From positions 620,001-684,000 of the forward strand of contig NZ_FXWG01000002.1 in assembly GCF_900177715.1 (NCBI RefSeq): a DNA stretch of 64,000 nucleotides, read 5' to 3'. A program made the translations under genes and the position numbers. The DNA is from Altererythrobacter xiamenensis. Its GTDB lineage: Bacteria; Pseudomonadota; Alphaproteobacteria; Sphingomonadales; Sphingomonadaceae. A model generated the notes under the pieces. That model was not told the DNA's origin. It saw nothing but the letters and a program-made list of their open reading frames with translations, and made no database searches. Below are positions 35,026-44,318 of this stretch, in pieces (the first letter of the stretch is position 1; each line of letters opens with the position of its first letter).

Positions 35026-36597
35026 TCAGGGCGCTTTCTTCTTGGTGAGGGTCGCGATTCTCTGCCGGTCGATCGCGCCGACGGCGAAGGCGACCGAGAA
35101 ATAGACGATGGCCGAGGCAGCGACGAGCGACGCCAGGGCGAACAGCCGCGCGAAGAGTCCGGCTGCGAAATAATCCGTTAGCAGGTCGCGCGCATACCAC
35201 AAGGTAAGGCCCATGGCGGCAGCGGCGATCAGCTGGCGCAAGACGCGTCCCACAAGCGCCAGCGGGATCCTGTAGTAGTCGCGTTTCACCAGCACCGCGT
35301 AGAGGAAGGCGACGTTGATCCACGCGCCGATCACGCTCGCCGCAGCAACACCCAGAACACCCCATCGCTGGAGAAATGCGATGTTGAATGCGACGAATAC
35401 CGCGAGCGAGATGAAGGCGGCATAGACCGGCGTGCGCGTATCGGCCCGCGCGTAGAAATTGGGCACCAGCACCTTGACCAGCACATAGGCGGGCAGGCCG
35501 AGGACGAGAGCTGCAAGAACCTGTCCGGTGATCGCCGCATCGGCCGTGTCGAAGCGGCCACCCTGGAATATCATCGTGACGAATGGCGTGGCGCAAACCG
35601 CCAGCGCAACGGCCGCCGGAATGGTCAGCAGCATCGAAAGCTCGATCGCGTCGGACTGAACGCGGTCGGCGCCCTCGCGATTGTCGCCCCCGACGAACTT
35701 CGACAGTGTCGGCAGGATCGCGGTCGAGAGGGCGATGCCGATAATGCCGAGCGGCAGCTGGTTGAGTCGGTCGGCGTAGTTCATGTAACTGACCGAACCG
35801 CTGTCCAACTGGTTGAGGAAGTAGAGCTGGACCAGCGTGTTGATCTGGTAGGCGCCGCCGCCGATCGCCGCGGGCAGGGCGATGATCGAGAGTCGCTTAA
35901 CCTCGGGCGTGATCCGCGGCCACATGACCTTCGGGCGGAAACCTTCGACCCGGGTCCAGTAATATAGCCAGGCGAGCTGCATCACCCCTGCACCGGTCAC
36001 CGCCCAGGCAATGCCATAGGCCACTTGCTCGACGCTCGCCCCGCGCGCCCCGATGAAATACTCACCGGTCAGCAGGGCGGCGATCAGCACGAGGTTGAGG
36101 ATGATCGGGAAGCTCGCACCGGGGGCGAAGCGCGACACCGAGTTGAGCATTCCGGTGAACAGCGTCACCAGGCTGACCAGCAGGATATAGGGGAACATGA
36201 TCCGCGCGAAATCGACCGCCATGTCGAACCCGGCAGGATCGATCGGCTTGTCCGCGAGGAGGTAGATCACCCCAGGCATGGCCACCATCATCACTGCGCA
36301 GAGCAGGATCAGGACCGGCAGGAACACACTGAGCACGGCATTGGAAAAGCTGCGCGCTTCGTCGATCCCGCCCTCGCCGTGCAAGCGCTTGGAAAACATC
36401 GGCACGAAGGCGGCCGAAAAAGCGCCCTCCGCAAACAGTCGGCGGAAGACGTTAGGAATGATGAAGGCCTGAAACCAGGCGTCGGTAACCGCATTGGCGC
36501 CGAGCACGCGCGAGAATATCATCTCGCGCGCCATGCCGGCGATGCGGCTGACCATGGTCAGCCCGCCGATCGTCCCGACGTTCTTGAGCAGGCTCAC
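35026..36597 (-). CDS. murJ: Lipid II flippase MurJ
   Basis: The 523-residue protein has 14 predicted hydrophobic helices and the MOP-superfamily pattern, with [21 protein letters not shown] at the start and AFFAEG-like [14 protein letters not shown]. It exports lipid-linked peptidoglycan precursors. It starts at GTG. secB is upstream and trpS downstream on the same strand. Confidence 0.95.
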   Translation of the reverse strand: MSLLKNVGTIGGLTMVSRIAGMAREMIFSRVLGANAVTDAWFQAFIIPNVFRRLFAEGAFSAAFVPMFSKRLHGEGGIDEARSFSNAVLSVFLPVLILLCAVMMVAMPGVIYLLADKPIDPAGFDMAVDFARIMFPYILLVSLVTLFTGMLNSVSRFAPGASFPIILNLVLIAALLTGEYFIGARGASVEQVAYGIAWAVTGAGVMQLAWLYYWTRVEGFRPKVMWPRITPEVKRLSIIALPAAIGGGAYQINTLVQLYFLNQLDSGSVSYMNYADRLNQLPLGIIGIALSTAILPTLSKFVGGDNREGADRVQSDAIELSMLLTIPAAVALAVCATPFVTMIFQGGRFDTADAAITGQVLAALVLGLPAYVLVKVLVPNFYARADTRTPVYAAFISLAVFVAFNIAFLQRWGVLGVAAASVIGAWINVAFLYAVLVKRDYYRIPLALVGRVLRQLIAAAAMGLTLWYARDLLTDYFAAGLFARLFALASLVAASAIVYFSVAFAVGAIDRQRIATLTKKKAP

Positions 36598-36621
36598 CTT
36601 GCCGGCCCCGCTCTTACGCGA

Positions 36622-37161
36622 TCAGGCGTTTCCGCCGGGCGCGGAGGGGGTGCCCCCGGCCGCCGCTTCTTCCTGCTGACGCTTCGCCTGCAGCTGCTGG
36701 ACGTAGAGGCCGTTGAAGTCGATCGGGTCCATGATCATCGGCGGGAAGCCGGCATCGCGGGTCGCATCGGCAATGATGCTGCGCGCGAAGGGGAAGAGCA
36801 GGCGCGGCGCTTCGGCGAAGAGGAAGGCGTGGCCCTGCTCCTCGGGGATATTGCGCAGGCCGACCAGGCCGCAATAGACCAGTTCGACCAGATAGGCGTT
36901 GCCCTTGTCGGTCTTGGCGGTGAGGTTGATCTTGAGTTCGACCTCGGTGACTTCTTCGCTGACCTTGTTCGCGCCGATGTTGAACTGCAGGTCGATCTGC
37001 GGCTGCTCGGTCCATTGGTAGACGTCGGGCGCGTTCGGATTCTCGACCGACATGTCCTTCACATATTGCGTGATGATGCCGGCGCTCGGCTGGTTGTCGG
37101 CACCGTTCGGCGCAGCATCGTTCATGTTCAGATCGGTGAGGATATCGCCTTCGTCGGCCAT
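36622..37161 (-). CDS. secB: Protein-export chaperone SecB
   Basis: The 179-residue protein has the SecB core (QYVKDMSVENPNAPDVYQW, VYCGLVGLRNIPEE, LLFPFARSIIADATRDAGFPP). It has an acidic N-terminus and a C-terminal Ala/Gly/Pro tail. SecB holds preproteins unfolded and passes them to SecA. The 278-base spacer to the divergent TimA-like gene holds both promoters. Confidence 0.95.
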   Translation of the reverse strand: MADEGDILTDLNMNDAAPNGADNQPSAGIITQYVKDMSVENPNAPDVYQWTEQPQIDLQFNIGANKVSEEVTEVELKINLTAKTDKGNAYLVELVYCGLVGLRNIPEEQGHAFLFAEAPRLLFPFARSIIADATRDAGFPPMIMDPIDFNGLYVQQLQAKRQQEEAAAGGTPSAPGGNA

Positions 37162-37439
37162 CGTTCAGGTCTTTCGTGCTTGAATAGTTATGGGGCCGCC
37201 AGGTTGAGGCGGTTTGGCCGCGCGGTTAGCACCCTCCTGCATCGCCCGCAACCGAGCCGGCCTCCCTACAGCGACAAAAGGCGATGAAGACGGCAGAATC
37301 CCCGGGATCGGACCGAAATAGCGGCAGCTTCGCGCGAAACGTCGTTGTCCATTTGTATTTAACCCCTATTTAGGGCACGAAGGGGCTTAACGCGCGTTAC
37401 CCATCAAGCGGGAACGCCGCAGACTGGATATTATGTGAC

Positions 37440-38102
37440 GTGATAGTCGAAATTGTCATCCTCGCCATGATCGCAGCCTTTCTGGGGCTGCGGCTCTATT
37501 CCGTGCTGGGTCAACGGGCCGAGCATGAAGAAGAGTCGGTGCCGCAACGCTTTGAAAAGCCGGACCAGGACAAGGACGAACGCACCGCGCAGGCGAAGCC
37601 TGCTGCGCCCGCCGTGATGCTGCGACCTGTCCAGCTCGACGGTGCCATGCCCGCGGTCGAACGCGGTGTACGTGCAATTGCCGCTGCCGATCCGACGTTC
37701 GACATTACTGTCTTCCTCGAAGGGGCGAAGGGCGCCTACGAAATGATCCTCGAGGCCTTCTGGAAGGGCGACAGGGAAACGCTGCGCGAACTGTGCGACG
37801 ACGATGTCTATGAAAGCTTCGCAGCCGCGATCGATACTCGCGAGGCTGCGGGCCACAAGCTCGACAACAAGCTGATCCGCATCGAGGAAAATCGCATCCG
37901 TTCCGCCGAGCTTGACGGGCGCACCGCGCGCGTTGCCGTGCTGTTCGTCTCCGACATCGCAGCCGTGACGCGCGATGCGGAGGGACAGGTCATCGCCGGA
38001 TCGCTCGACGATGCGATCGAGAGCCGCGACATCTGGACCTTCTCGCGCAATATCGACGCGGCCGATCCCAACTGGGTGCTCGACGAAACCGACGAAGGTT
38101 GA
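37440..38102 (+). CDS. Tim44/TimA-like inner-membrane protein
   Basis: The 220-residue protein starts at GTG (IVEIVILAMIAAFLGLRLY) with an N-terminal membrane helix, a charged linker and a C-terminal Tim44-like domain (FLEGAKGAYEMILEAFWKGD, then IAAVTRDAEGQVIAGS). Related alphaproteobacterial TimA proteins are thought to resemble the mitochondrial import motor anchor, but the bacterial role is unclear. Its position opposite secB and before mltA is common in this order (recalled, not checked). Confidence 0.88.
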   Translation: MIVEIVILAMIAAFLGLRLYSVLGQRAEHEEESVPQRFEKPDQDKDERTAQAKPAAPAVMLRPVQLDGAMPAVERGVRAIAAADPTFDITVFLEGAKGAYEMILEAFWKGDRETLRELCDDDVYESFAAAIDTREAAGHKLDNKLIRIEENRIRSAELDGRTARVAVLFVSDIAAVTRDAEGQVIAGSLDDAIESRDIWTFSRNIDAADPNWVLDETDEG

Positions 38103-38126
38103 GGGCTTTAACGGCGGGAGCAAGTC

Positions 38127-39350
38127 ATGGCGGGTCGCATGCTGTCGAGAGGACTCGCACGTGGCGTGGCTCTGGGTTCGCTCCTCCTTCTTTCCGCCTG
38201 TGTGAGGCTGGTTCCCGAGGGCACCCCGCCGCGCACCGCGCTTCCTGCTACACCTGAAGCACCGGTTGTCGAAAGCGCCAGCTTTGCAGGCGTTACTCCC
38301 GGACCTGGTATCGGCGCGCTCGGCATATCGGCGCTCGATGCCGGCAACGCGCTCAGCAGTTTTCGCGAGTCCTGCCCGCAGTTGACGAAACGGACCGACG
38401 CGAGCGGCCTCACCTCCAGCGCTGACTGGCAGCCCGCCTGCGAGGCAGCTCTGCGCTGGCCGGTGGGCCGGGCAACCGAGTTCTTCCAGGGTTACTTCGA
38501 GACCGCCCGGGTCGGCGACGGTTCCGCCTTTGCCACCGGATATTTCGAGCCCGAGATCATGGGTTGCCGCACGCGCCGCCCTGGCTGCGAAACGCCGGTC
38601 TATGCAATGCCGCCCGAACTGGTGCGCGCATGGCCTGCCGACATGCCCGAAAGCGAACGCACCGGTCGTCCGCCGCTCGGGCGCTACGATGCCTCGGGCA
38701 ATTTCGTCCAGTATTACGAGCGGGCCGAGATAGAGCAGGGCGCGCTTGCCGGACGCGGGCTGGAAATTGCCTATGCCGCCGATCCGGTCGAGCTGTTCTT
38801 CCTCCAGATCCAGGGTTCGGGCCGATTGCGCACGCCGGAAGGCGAGGTGATCCGCATCGGCTATGCCGGGCAGAACGGGCGCGAATATGTCGGCATCGGA
38901 AGCGTCATGCGCGAACGCGGGCTCCTCGGCGATGGCCCGGGGCAATACGCCGGATCGATGCAGGGGATCATGCAATATCTGCGCGAAAACCCGGTGGAAG
39001 GCGCGGATCTGATGCGGCTCAACAAGAGCTGGATTTTCTTCCGCGAGCTTACCGGCGACGGCCCGCTAGGTGCATTGGGCGTTCCGGTGCGCCGCGAAAG
39101 CTCGGTCGCGGCCGATCCCAAGTTCGTGCCGCTCGGCGCCCCCGTCTGGCTCGACCTCGATCGCAACGAGGCCGACGGATTGTGGATCGCGCAGGATACA
39201 GGCGGCGCGATCAAGGGTGCCAACCGTTTCGATACATTCTGGGGCGCTGGCGAAGATGCCCGAACCATCGCTGGCGGCATGAGCGGGCGCGGCAATGCAC
39301 TGATCCTGCTGCCCAAGGGAACGGTCGCGCGCCTCAACCGCGCTCGATGA
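38127..39350 (+). CDS. mltA: Membrane-bound lytic murein transglycosylase A
   Basis: The 407-residue product has a lipoprotein signal (SLLLLSACVRL). The MltA beta-barrel domain carries ATGYFEPEI and VELFFLQIQGSGRL. The C-terminal 3D domain has three aspartates, IAQDTGGAIKG and RFDTFWG, with the catalytic Asp among them. It cleaves peptidoglycan glycan strands to 1,6-anhydro ends. Its TGA overlaps the ATG of the Smr gene. Confidence 0.94.
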   Translation: MAGRMLSRGLARGVALGSLLLLSACVRLVPEGTPPRTALPATPEAPVVESASFAGVTPGPGIGALGISALDAGNALSSFRESCPQLTKRTDASGLTSSADWQPACEAALRWPVGRATEFFQGYFETARVGDGSAFATGYFEPEIMGCRTRRPGCETPVYAMPPELVRAWPADMPESERTGRPPLGRYDASGNFVQYYERAEIEQGALAGRGLEIAYAADPVELFFLQIQGSGRLRTPEGEVIRIGYAGQNGREYVGIGSVMRERGLLGDGPGQYAGSMQGIMQYLRENPVEGADLMRLNKSWIFFRELTGDGPLGALGVPVRRESSVAADPKFVPLGAPVWLDLDRNEADGLWIAQDTGGAIKGANRFDTFWGAGEDARTIAGGMSGRGNALILLPKGTVARLNRAR

Positions 39351-39940
39351 CCGCACCGCGCGGCCTGTCGGCGGAAGAAAGCGCTGCGTGGGAGAAGCTC
39401 GCGGCCAGCGTCACGCCGCTTGCCGGACGAAAGATCATCAGTCCCAAGGGCGCGCATGCGGGGAGGGAGGCCGAGCCTGCCTCCACGGTCAAGGTCTCCG
39501 AGCCTGCCACATTGCGCCGCAAGCCGCGCCAGCCTGCGCCCCTTTCAAAACGGCAACCAGCAAAGCCTGCTCCCGTGCCAGCGGCCTCGCCCAGCGGTGG
39601 TCTCGACGGCCATTGGGATCGCAAGCTCAAGTCGGGGGCATTGGTGCCCGATTATACGCTCGACCTGCATGGCCACACGCTCGACGCGGCCTATGACCGC
39701 CTGCTTCACGGGATCGACCAGGCGCGCGCTATGGATGCGCGAGTCGTCCTGCTGATCGCGGGCAAGAGCCGCCCGGTCGATCCTGCGGATCGCGGGGCGA
39801 GGCGCGGTGCGATCCGCGCCAAGATTCTCGACTGGCTGGCTGCGAGCCGTCATTCCGACGTGATCGGTGCGGTCAGAAAGGCCCATCGCCGCCACGGGGG
39901 CGAGGGTGCGCTCTATCTGGTGCTCAAGCGCGCGCGCTAG
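39347..39940 (+). CDS. Smr-domain protein
   Basis: The 197-residue protein has a variable, basic N-terminal region and a C-terminal Smr domain (DYTLDLHGHTLDAAYDRL, VVLLIAGKSR, AHRRHGGEGALYLVLKR). Smr domains resemble the MutS2 C-terminal nuclease and often act on nucleic acids. It overlaps mltA by four bases, a pairing seen in related genomes. Its last four bases overlap the convergent gene at 39937. Confidence 0.9.
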   Translation: MTAPRGLSAEESAAWEKLAASVTPLAGRKIISPKGAHAGREAEPASTVKVSEPATLRRKPRQPAPLSKRQPAKPAPVPAASPSGGLDGHWDRKLKSGALVPDYTLDLHGHTLDAAYDRLLHGIDQARAMDARVVLLIAGKSRPVDPADRGARRGAIRAKILDWLAASRHSDVIGAVRKAHRRHGGEGALYLVLKRAR

Positions 39941-40497
39941 CTGCCCGGTGCGGCCTCCGCCTCAACCGGAATGCGCGCCTCGCGATCGAGCCGGGCAACC
40001 AGTTCGGTCCCTGCAGGGATCACTGCGCTCTTTCCCGTGATGAAACCAAGCCCGGTGAATGCGCTGAGAACGGTGGCGACCTCGGCATTGCTTTGGCCTG
40101 CTTCGCCAAGCTCGCCCGACAGGCGCACCGGACCTGCGGGCAGATCGAGATAGAGCATGCGTGCGGCAAGTTTTCCCGCGCGGCCCATCCAACCCTTCTT
40201 CTCGGCTAGGGTCAGTTCGGCGACTGCAGGCGTGCCTCGGGGCAGCACCACACGGCCATCAATCACGTAATCCTCGGCCACCTCGAGCCTCACGAGGTCG
40301 CCCTTGCGCGCTGTCTTGCTGGATACTTCCTCGAGAGTGCGCAGCGGTACGTCTGACCCGACGGGAAGGGCGATGCGGTGGGGCACTGCCACCGGTGCCA
40401 CCTCTGCCGTATCGGCGCTCGCTTCGGTGTCCTGTGCGCAGAGCGGCGCGGCCAGAAGCGCCAGAGATGCGGCGCCAAGCGCCAGTCTACTCGGCAT
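39937..40497 (-). CDS. Secreted hypothetical protein, paralogue of the upstream gene
   Basis: The 186-residue protein has a signal peptide (LALLAAPLCAQ). A domain follows with LPVGSDVPLRTLEEVSSK, GDLVRLEVAEDYVIDGRVVLP and GTELVARL. The same order of motifs is found in the next gene upstream, so the two are tandem paralogues of a beta-rich secreted domain. No named family is recognised. Its start lies inside a 25-bp tandem duplication that also carries the stop of the upstream gene. Confidence 0.75.
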   Translation of the reverse strand: MPSRLALGAASLALLAAPLCAQDTEASADTAEVAPVAVPHRIALPVGSDVPLRTLEEVSSKTARKGDLVRLEVAEDYVIDGRVVLPRGTPAVAELTLAEKKGWMGRAGKLAARMLYLDLPAGPVRLSGELGEAGQSNAEVATVLSAFTGLGFITGKSAVIPAGTELVARLDREARIPVEAEAAPGS

Positions 40498-40527
40498 CGC
40501 CCAGCGCCAATCTACTCGGCATCGCCC
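40478..40527. repeat. 25-bp tandem duplication at a gene junction
   Basis: Bases 40478-40502 and 40503-40527 are identical except for one base (G/A at the eighth or ninth position). The unit contains both the last codons of the upstream gene and the first codons of the downstream gene. Confidence 0.95.
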
Positions 40528-41105
40528 AGCACCACGTCTTCGCTTACGAAGGCGGTCATCATCTCACCCGCCTTGATCTTGGCGTTATTGCCCTTGGCAA
40601 ACAGGCCGAGCGGACCCATCGCCAGCACGCCGAGGATCGTCTCGCCTTTCCCCGATGCGCCGTTCGAACTGGTGCCACCCTCCAGCGGGATTTCGCGACC
40701 GTCGAGGTCGATATGGCTGAGCTTCGCCTCCAGCTTTCCGCGCTTCCCGACATTGCCGCTTTTCTCGGCATCGGTCAGCTCGCCCCATGCGGTCGCGCCC
40801 ACCGGTATGAGCTCGCGCCCGTCGACCACGACGGCTTCGTTGACGCGCAAGGGGAAGCGATGTCCCGCTGCATGATCCTTGGTCGACACCTCGTTCAGCA
40901 CCATCAGGCGCACCGGCGTATCGCGCGGAATGACGAGCGGTGGCGGACCAGGCTCCGACTTTTCCATTGGAGTATTGGGCGCGGTGAGCGTCTGGTCTTC
41001 GGTCTCGGCGATCACCTGTGTATCCGCCTCGCTCCCGACTGCCTTTTCCACCGGCAGCGCGGCTGACTGCAAGGCCAGCGCCAAACCAATAGTTGTAAAA
41101 ATCAT
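40512..41105 (-). CDS. Secreted hypothetical protein, paralogue of the downstream gene
   Basis: The 197-residue protein has a signal-like N-terminus and an acidic linker. The shared domain follows: IPRDTPVRLMVLNEVSTK, HRFPLRVNEAVVVDGRELIPVG and a KRGKLEAKLSHIDLDGREIPL segment. It is read first, 14 bases ahead of its paralogue. The domain pattern suggests a small beta-sandwich exposed in the periplasm; function unknown. Confidence 0.75.
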   Translation of the reverse strand: MIFTTIGLALALQSAALPVEKAVGSEADTQVIAETEDQTLTAPNTPMEKSEPGPPPLVIPRDTPVRLMVLNEVSTKDHAAGHRFPLRVNEAVVVDGRELIPVGATAWGELTDAEKSGNVGKRGKLEAKLSHIDLDGREIPLEGGTSSNGASGKGETILGVLAMGPLGLFAKGNNAKIKAGEMMTAFVSEDVVLGDAE

Positions 41106-41235
41106 GCGCCCCCCGCTTTTCGATCATGCCGGCTTTAGCCATGACTGATCGGACGCGAGAATTAATTGACTTTTCTTGCGAATGCCAGAAATATTCGTTC
41201 ACCCAATGGGGGGTATATTCCTTGGAAGGGATACA

Positions 41236-41697
41236 ATGAAAACCAGAATATTCGCTGCGGCCGTGCTGGCTGCTGCTGTCGCACTGCCTTCTACCGCCGT
41301 ATATGCCGACAATCACAAGGCGGAAAAAGTCGTGAACGAGGAAGTGGGCGTGCCCGTCTTCCCCTATGATATCACCGACAAGCCCTACAAGGTCGTCGGC
41401 CCGGTCAAGGCGGGTGTTCGCAAGGCGACGATCTTCAGCAAGGAACCGTCGCAGAAGAAGATCTACAAGGAACTGTGGGAACGCGGCGAGAAGATGGACG
41501 CAGACGCCGTGGTCAACGCGAGCTATGGCGACAGCCACATGACCGCGTTCAGCTGGGGCAAGACCAATGCGCTCGGCATTGCGGTACGCTTCCTCACCAA
41601 GGAAGAGATCGCAGCAGGCGAGAAGGGCGATACCGCGCCGGCTGCAGCGGACTTCACCGAGGAAATGTTCGAGAACGCGAACCAGAAATCCGGCTAG
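41236..41697 (+). CDS. Secreted hypothetical protein
   Basis: The 153-residue protein has a signal peptide (about 1-24, VYADNH). The body has PYKVVGPVKAGVRKATIF then KMDADAVVNASYGD. The second part resembles the conserved stretch of YbjQ-like pentameric folds (an alpha helix before VVN), but the match is weak. ATG at 41236 follows an AAGGG site. A strong terminator follows. Confidence 0.7.
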   Translation: MKTRIFAAAVLAAAVALPSTAVYADNHKAEKVVNEEVGVPVFPYDITDKPYKVVGPVKAGVRKATIFSKEPSQKKIYKELWERGEKMDADAVVNASYGDSHMTAFSWGKTNALGIAVRFLTKEEIAAGEKGDTAPAAADFTEEMFENANQKSG

Positions 41698-41723
41698 GCC
41701 GGCGATACTTTCGCAAACAGATC

Positions 41724-41755
41724 GGGGGCGGCGGAGCGATCCGGCGCCCCTTTTT
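41724..41755 (+). terminator. Rho-independent terminator
   Basis: GGGGCGGCGGA pairs with TCCGGCGCCCC (one mismatch) around a GCGA loop, followed by TTTTTG. It lies 27 bases after the secreted protein gene. Confidence 0.88.
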
Positions 41756-41798
41756 GTCTGGCGCGCATGGGGCTGACCGATTTTGTCCCGGCAAACGC

Positions 41799-41836
41799 AA
41801 AAGCCCCCGACATTCCGCGAGGAAGTGCCGAGGGCT
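41799..41836 (-). terminator. Probable terminator of katG
   Basis: On the - strand AGCCCTCGGCACTTCC folds against GGAATGTCGGGGGCT with a TCGC loop and ends in TTTTGCGTTT. It starts 55 bases past the katG stop. Confidence 0.65.
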
Positions 41837-41890
41837 CCTTGCGACCCTGAAGAGCTTGAAACCCGTCAGGTCGTTATGTTTCGCCTGCGA

Positions 41891-44110
41891 TTATTTGTGA
41901 TACTTCGCGCAGCGGATGTCGAAACGGTCGGCATCCATCACCTTGGTCCAGGCCGAGACGAAGGTGTCGACGAACTTCTGTTCGCCGCCGTTTTCGGCAA
42001 AGACTTCGGAGATCGCGCGCAGCTGAGAGTTTGAACCGAAGACGAGGTCGGTGCGCGTCCCGCGGTACTTCTCTTCGCCTGTCTTGCGGTCGCGGCCGAC
42101 GAATTCCTCGTCGCCGCTCTCGTCCACCGTCTCCCACCTGTTGCCCATGTCGAGCAGGTTGACGAAGAAGTCGGTGCTCAGCACGCCCGGACGATCGGTG
42201 AAGACACCGATTTTCGAACCGTGGTCGGCATGGTGGCTGACGGCACCAAGCGCGCGCATCCCGCCGACCAATGCGGTCATCTCGGGGATCGAGAGACCGA
42301 GCAGCTGGGCACGGTCGATCAGCATGTCCTCGGTCTTCACGTTCGCCTTGGTCTTCAGATAATTCCGGAAACCATCGGCGAACGGTTCGAGCGGCTCGAA
42401 GCTGTCGACATCGGTCTGCTCGTCGGTCGCATCGCCGCGGCCCGTGGTGACATCGACCTTGACGTCGAATCCGCCGTCCTTCGCTGCTTTCTCGATCGCT
42501 GCCGCGCCGCCCAGCACGATGGCATCGGCCATCGAGAGGTCGCCGCGGATTTCATCGAGCTTCGACAGAACCTTGGACAGTTCCTCCGGATCGTTGACCG
42601 CCCAGTCCTTCTGCGGAGCGAGGCGGATGCGGGCGCCATTGGCGCCGCCGCGATGGTCCGAATTGCGGTAGGTCGAGGCCGAAGCCCAGGCTGCCTTCAC
42701 AAGTTCGCTGACGGTGAGACCGCTATCGAGCACCTTGGACTTGAAGTCCGCAACGGCGCTGTCCGAAGGCGTGGTGCCAGCGGGAACCGGATCCTGCCAG
42801 ATCAGGTCTTCCTCGGGCACTTCGGGGCCCATGTAGCGAACCTTCGGACCCATGTCGCGGTGGCAAAGCTTGAACCATGCGCGGGCAAAGGCATCGTCGA
42901 GCGCCGCCTGGTCGTCGCGAAAACGCTCGGAGATCGCCCGATAGGCCGGATCGCGCTTCAGCGCCATGTCGGCAGTGGTCATCATCGTCGGCACCTTCTT
43001 CGAAGGATCGCGCGCGTCGGGCGCCATGTCTTCGGGATCGGGATCGATCGGCTGCCACTGGTTCGCGCCTGCAGGGCTCTGCACCAGCTCGTATTCATAT
43101 TTGAACAGCAGGCGGAAATAGTCGCCGCCCCACTCGGTCGGGTTAGGCGTCCAGGCGCCTTCGATACCCGAAGTGGTAATCTGACCCTTGCCGATTTCCT
43201 CGGCGTCGGTCAGCCAGCCGAAGCCCTGAAGCGCGAGAGCTTCGCTTTCCGGTGCACCGCCGAAGCTGTCTGCAGGCTTGGCGCCATGGGCTTTGCCGAA
43301 AGCATGACCGCCAGCGGTCAGCGCCACGGTTTCCTCGTCATTCATGGCCATGCGCGCGAAGGTTTCCTTCATGTCGCGCGCCATGCCCTCGGGGTCGTGC
43401 GGATTGCCGCCCGGACCCTCGGGATTGACGTAGATGAGACCCATCTGGATCGCGGCGAGCGGATTGTCGAGCGCCTTGCCCTCATCGGGATTGATGCGCG
43501 TTTCGACGCCTTCGTCGACCCACTTCTCTTCGGTGCCCCAGTATACCGTCTCGGGCTCGTAGACGTCCTTGCGACCGCCGCCGAAGCCGAACACCGGGCC
43601 GCCCATCGATTCGATCGCGACATTGCCGGTCAGGATGAAGAGATCGGCCCAGCTGATGTTCTTGCCGTATTTCTGCTTGATCGGCCACAGCAGGCGGCGC
43701 GCCTTGTCGAGGTTGCCGTTGTCGGGCCAGCTGTTGAGCGGAGCGAAGCGCTGCTGCCCGCTGCCTGCGCCGCCGCGACCGTCGCCGGTGCGATAGGTGC
43801 CGGCTGCGTGCCAGGCCATGCGAATGAAGAACGGACCGTAGTGGCCGTAATCGGCCGGCCACCAGTCCTGGCTGTCGGTCATCAGCGCTTTCAGGTCTTC
43901 CTTGAGCGCCTTGTAATCGATCGTGTTGAAAGCTTCGGCATAGTCGAAGTCCTCGCCATGCGGGTCGGCCGACTTGCCTTCCTGCGTGAGGATTTCGAGG
44001 TTGAGCGAGTCGGGCCACCAATCGCGGTTGGTGCGGCCAAGCAGGCTGCGTACGCCTCCATCTCCGTGGAAGGGGCAGCCGCCGCTCATTTCTCCGGTCT
44101 TCGCGTCCAT
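41891..44110 (-). CDS. katG: Catalase-peroxidase KatG
   Basis: The 739-residue haem enzyme destroys hydrogen peroxide. The distal Arg/Trp/His are in [12 protein letters not shown], the Tyr of the Met-Tyr-Trp adduct is in [10 protein letters not shown], and the proximal His is in [13 protein letters not shown]. The second, degenerate peroxidase domain is also present. AGGAGAG precedes the ATG. Downstream of ahpC and ahpF on the same strand, it forms a peroxide-defence cluster, but terminators separate the units. Confidence 0.97.
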   Translation of the reverse strand: MDAKTGEMSGGCPFHGDGGVRSLLGRTNRDWWPDSLNLEILTQEGKSADPHGEDFDYAEAFNTIDYKALKEDLKALMTDSQDWWPADYGHYGPFFIRMAWHAAGTYRTGDGRGGAGSGQQRFAPLNSWPDNGNLDKARRLLWPIKQKYGKNISWADLFILTGNVAIESMGGPVFGFGGGRKDVYEPETVYWGTEEKWVDEGVETRINPDEGKALDNPLAAIQMGLIYVNPEGPGGNPHDPEGMARDMKETFARMAMNDEETVALTAGGHAFGKAHGAKPADSFGGAPESEALALQGFGWLTDAEEIGKGQITTSGIEGAWTPNPTEWGGDYFRLLFKYEYELVQSPAGANQWQPIDPDPEDMAPDARDPSKKVPTMMTTADMALKRDPAYRAISERFRDDQAALDDAFARAWFKLCHRDMGPKVRYMGPEVPEEDLIWQDPVPAGTTPSDSAVADFKSKVLDSGLTVSELVKAAWASASTYRNSDHRGGANGARIRLAPQKDWAVNDPEELSKVLSKLDEIRGDLSMADAIVLGGAAAIEKAAKDGGFDVKVDVTTGRGDATDEQTDVDSFEPLEPFADGFRNYLKTKANVKTEDMLIDRAQLLGLSIPEMTALVGGMRALGAVSHHADHGSKIGVFTDRPGVLSTDFFVNLLDMGNRWETVDESGDEEFVGRDRKTGEEKYRGTRTDLVFGSNSQLRAISEVFAENGGEQKFVDTFVSAWTKVMDADRFDIRCAKYHK

Positions 44111-44222
44111 GATCTCTCTCCTCTGGAATTGGGGGACTCGGTGTCAGTCTATATCGGTAAGGATGATCCTCGTTCGGTAAATAATCCAATCGATTAATTT
44201 TGTATGTTTGATTGAAGCAGGC

Positions 44223-44233
44223 GATCATTGATC
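44223..44233. promoter_or_regulatory. Dyad upstream of katG, candidate operator
   Basis: GATCATTGATC is a perfect 11-bp dyad 113 bases upstream of the katG start. An AATCGATT palindrome lies about 40 bases closer. A peroxide-responsive regulator such as OxyR could bind here, but no OxyR consensus is obvious. Confidence 0.3.
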
Positions 44234-44251
44234 GTCGTCAAACGCCCACGC

Positions 44252-44284
44252 AAAAACGCCGCCCTCCTATTAGGAAAGCGGCGC
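44252..44284 (-). terminator. Rho-independent terminator of ahpF
   Basis: On the - strand GCCGCTTTCCT and AGGAGGGCGGC fold with an AAT loop (two central mismatches), followed by GTTTTTGCG. It lies 35 bases after the ahpF stop. Confidence 0.75.
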
Positions 44285-44318
44285 CTTTGAAGTTGGTTCC
44301 CCTCGCGAGGAGGGTGGC

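Noticed and set aside
37431..38975. 514-codon - strand frame over the TimA-like and mltA genes
   Set aside because: Antisense shadow of two conserved genes on the + strand.
42221..44197. 658-codon open frame opposite katG
   Set aside because: Antisense shadow of katG with biased His/Arg/Gly composition and no domain.
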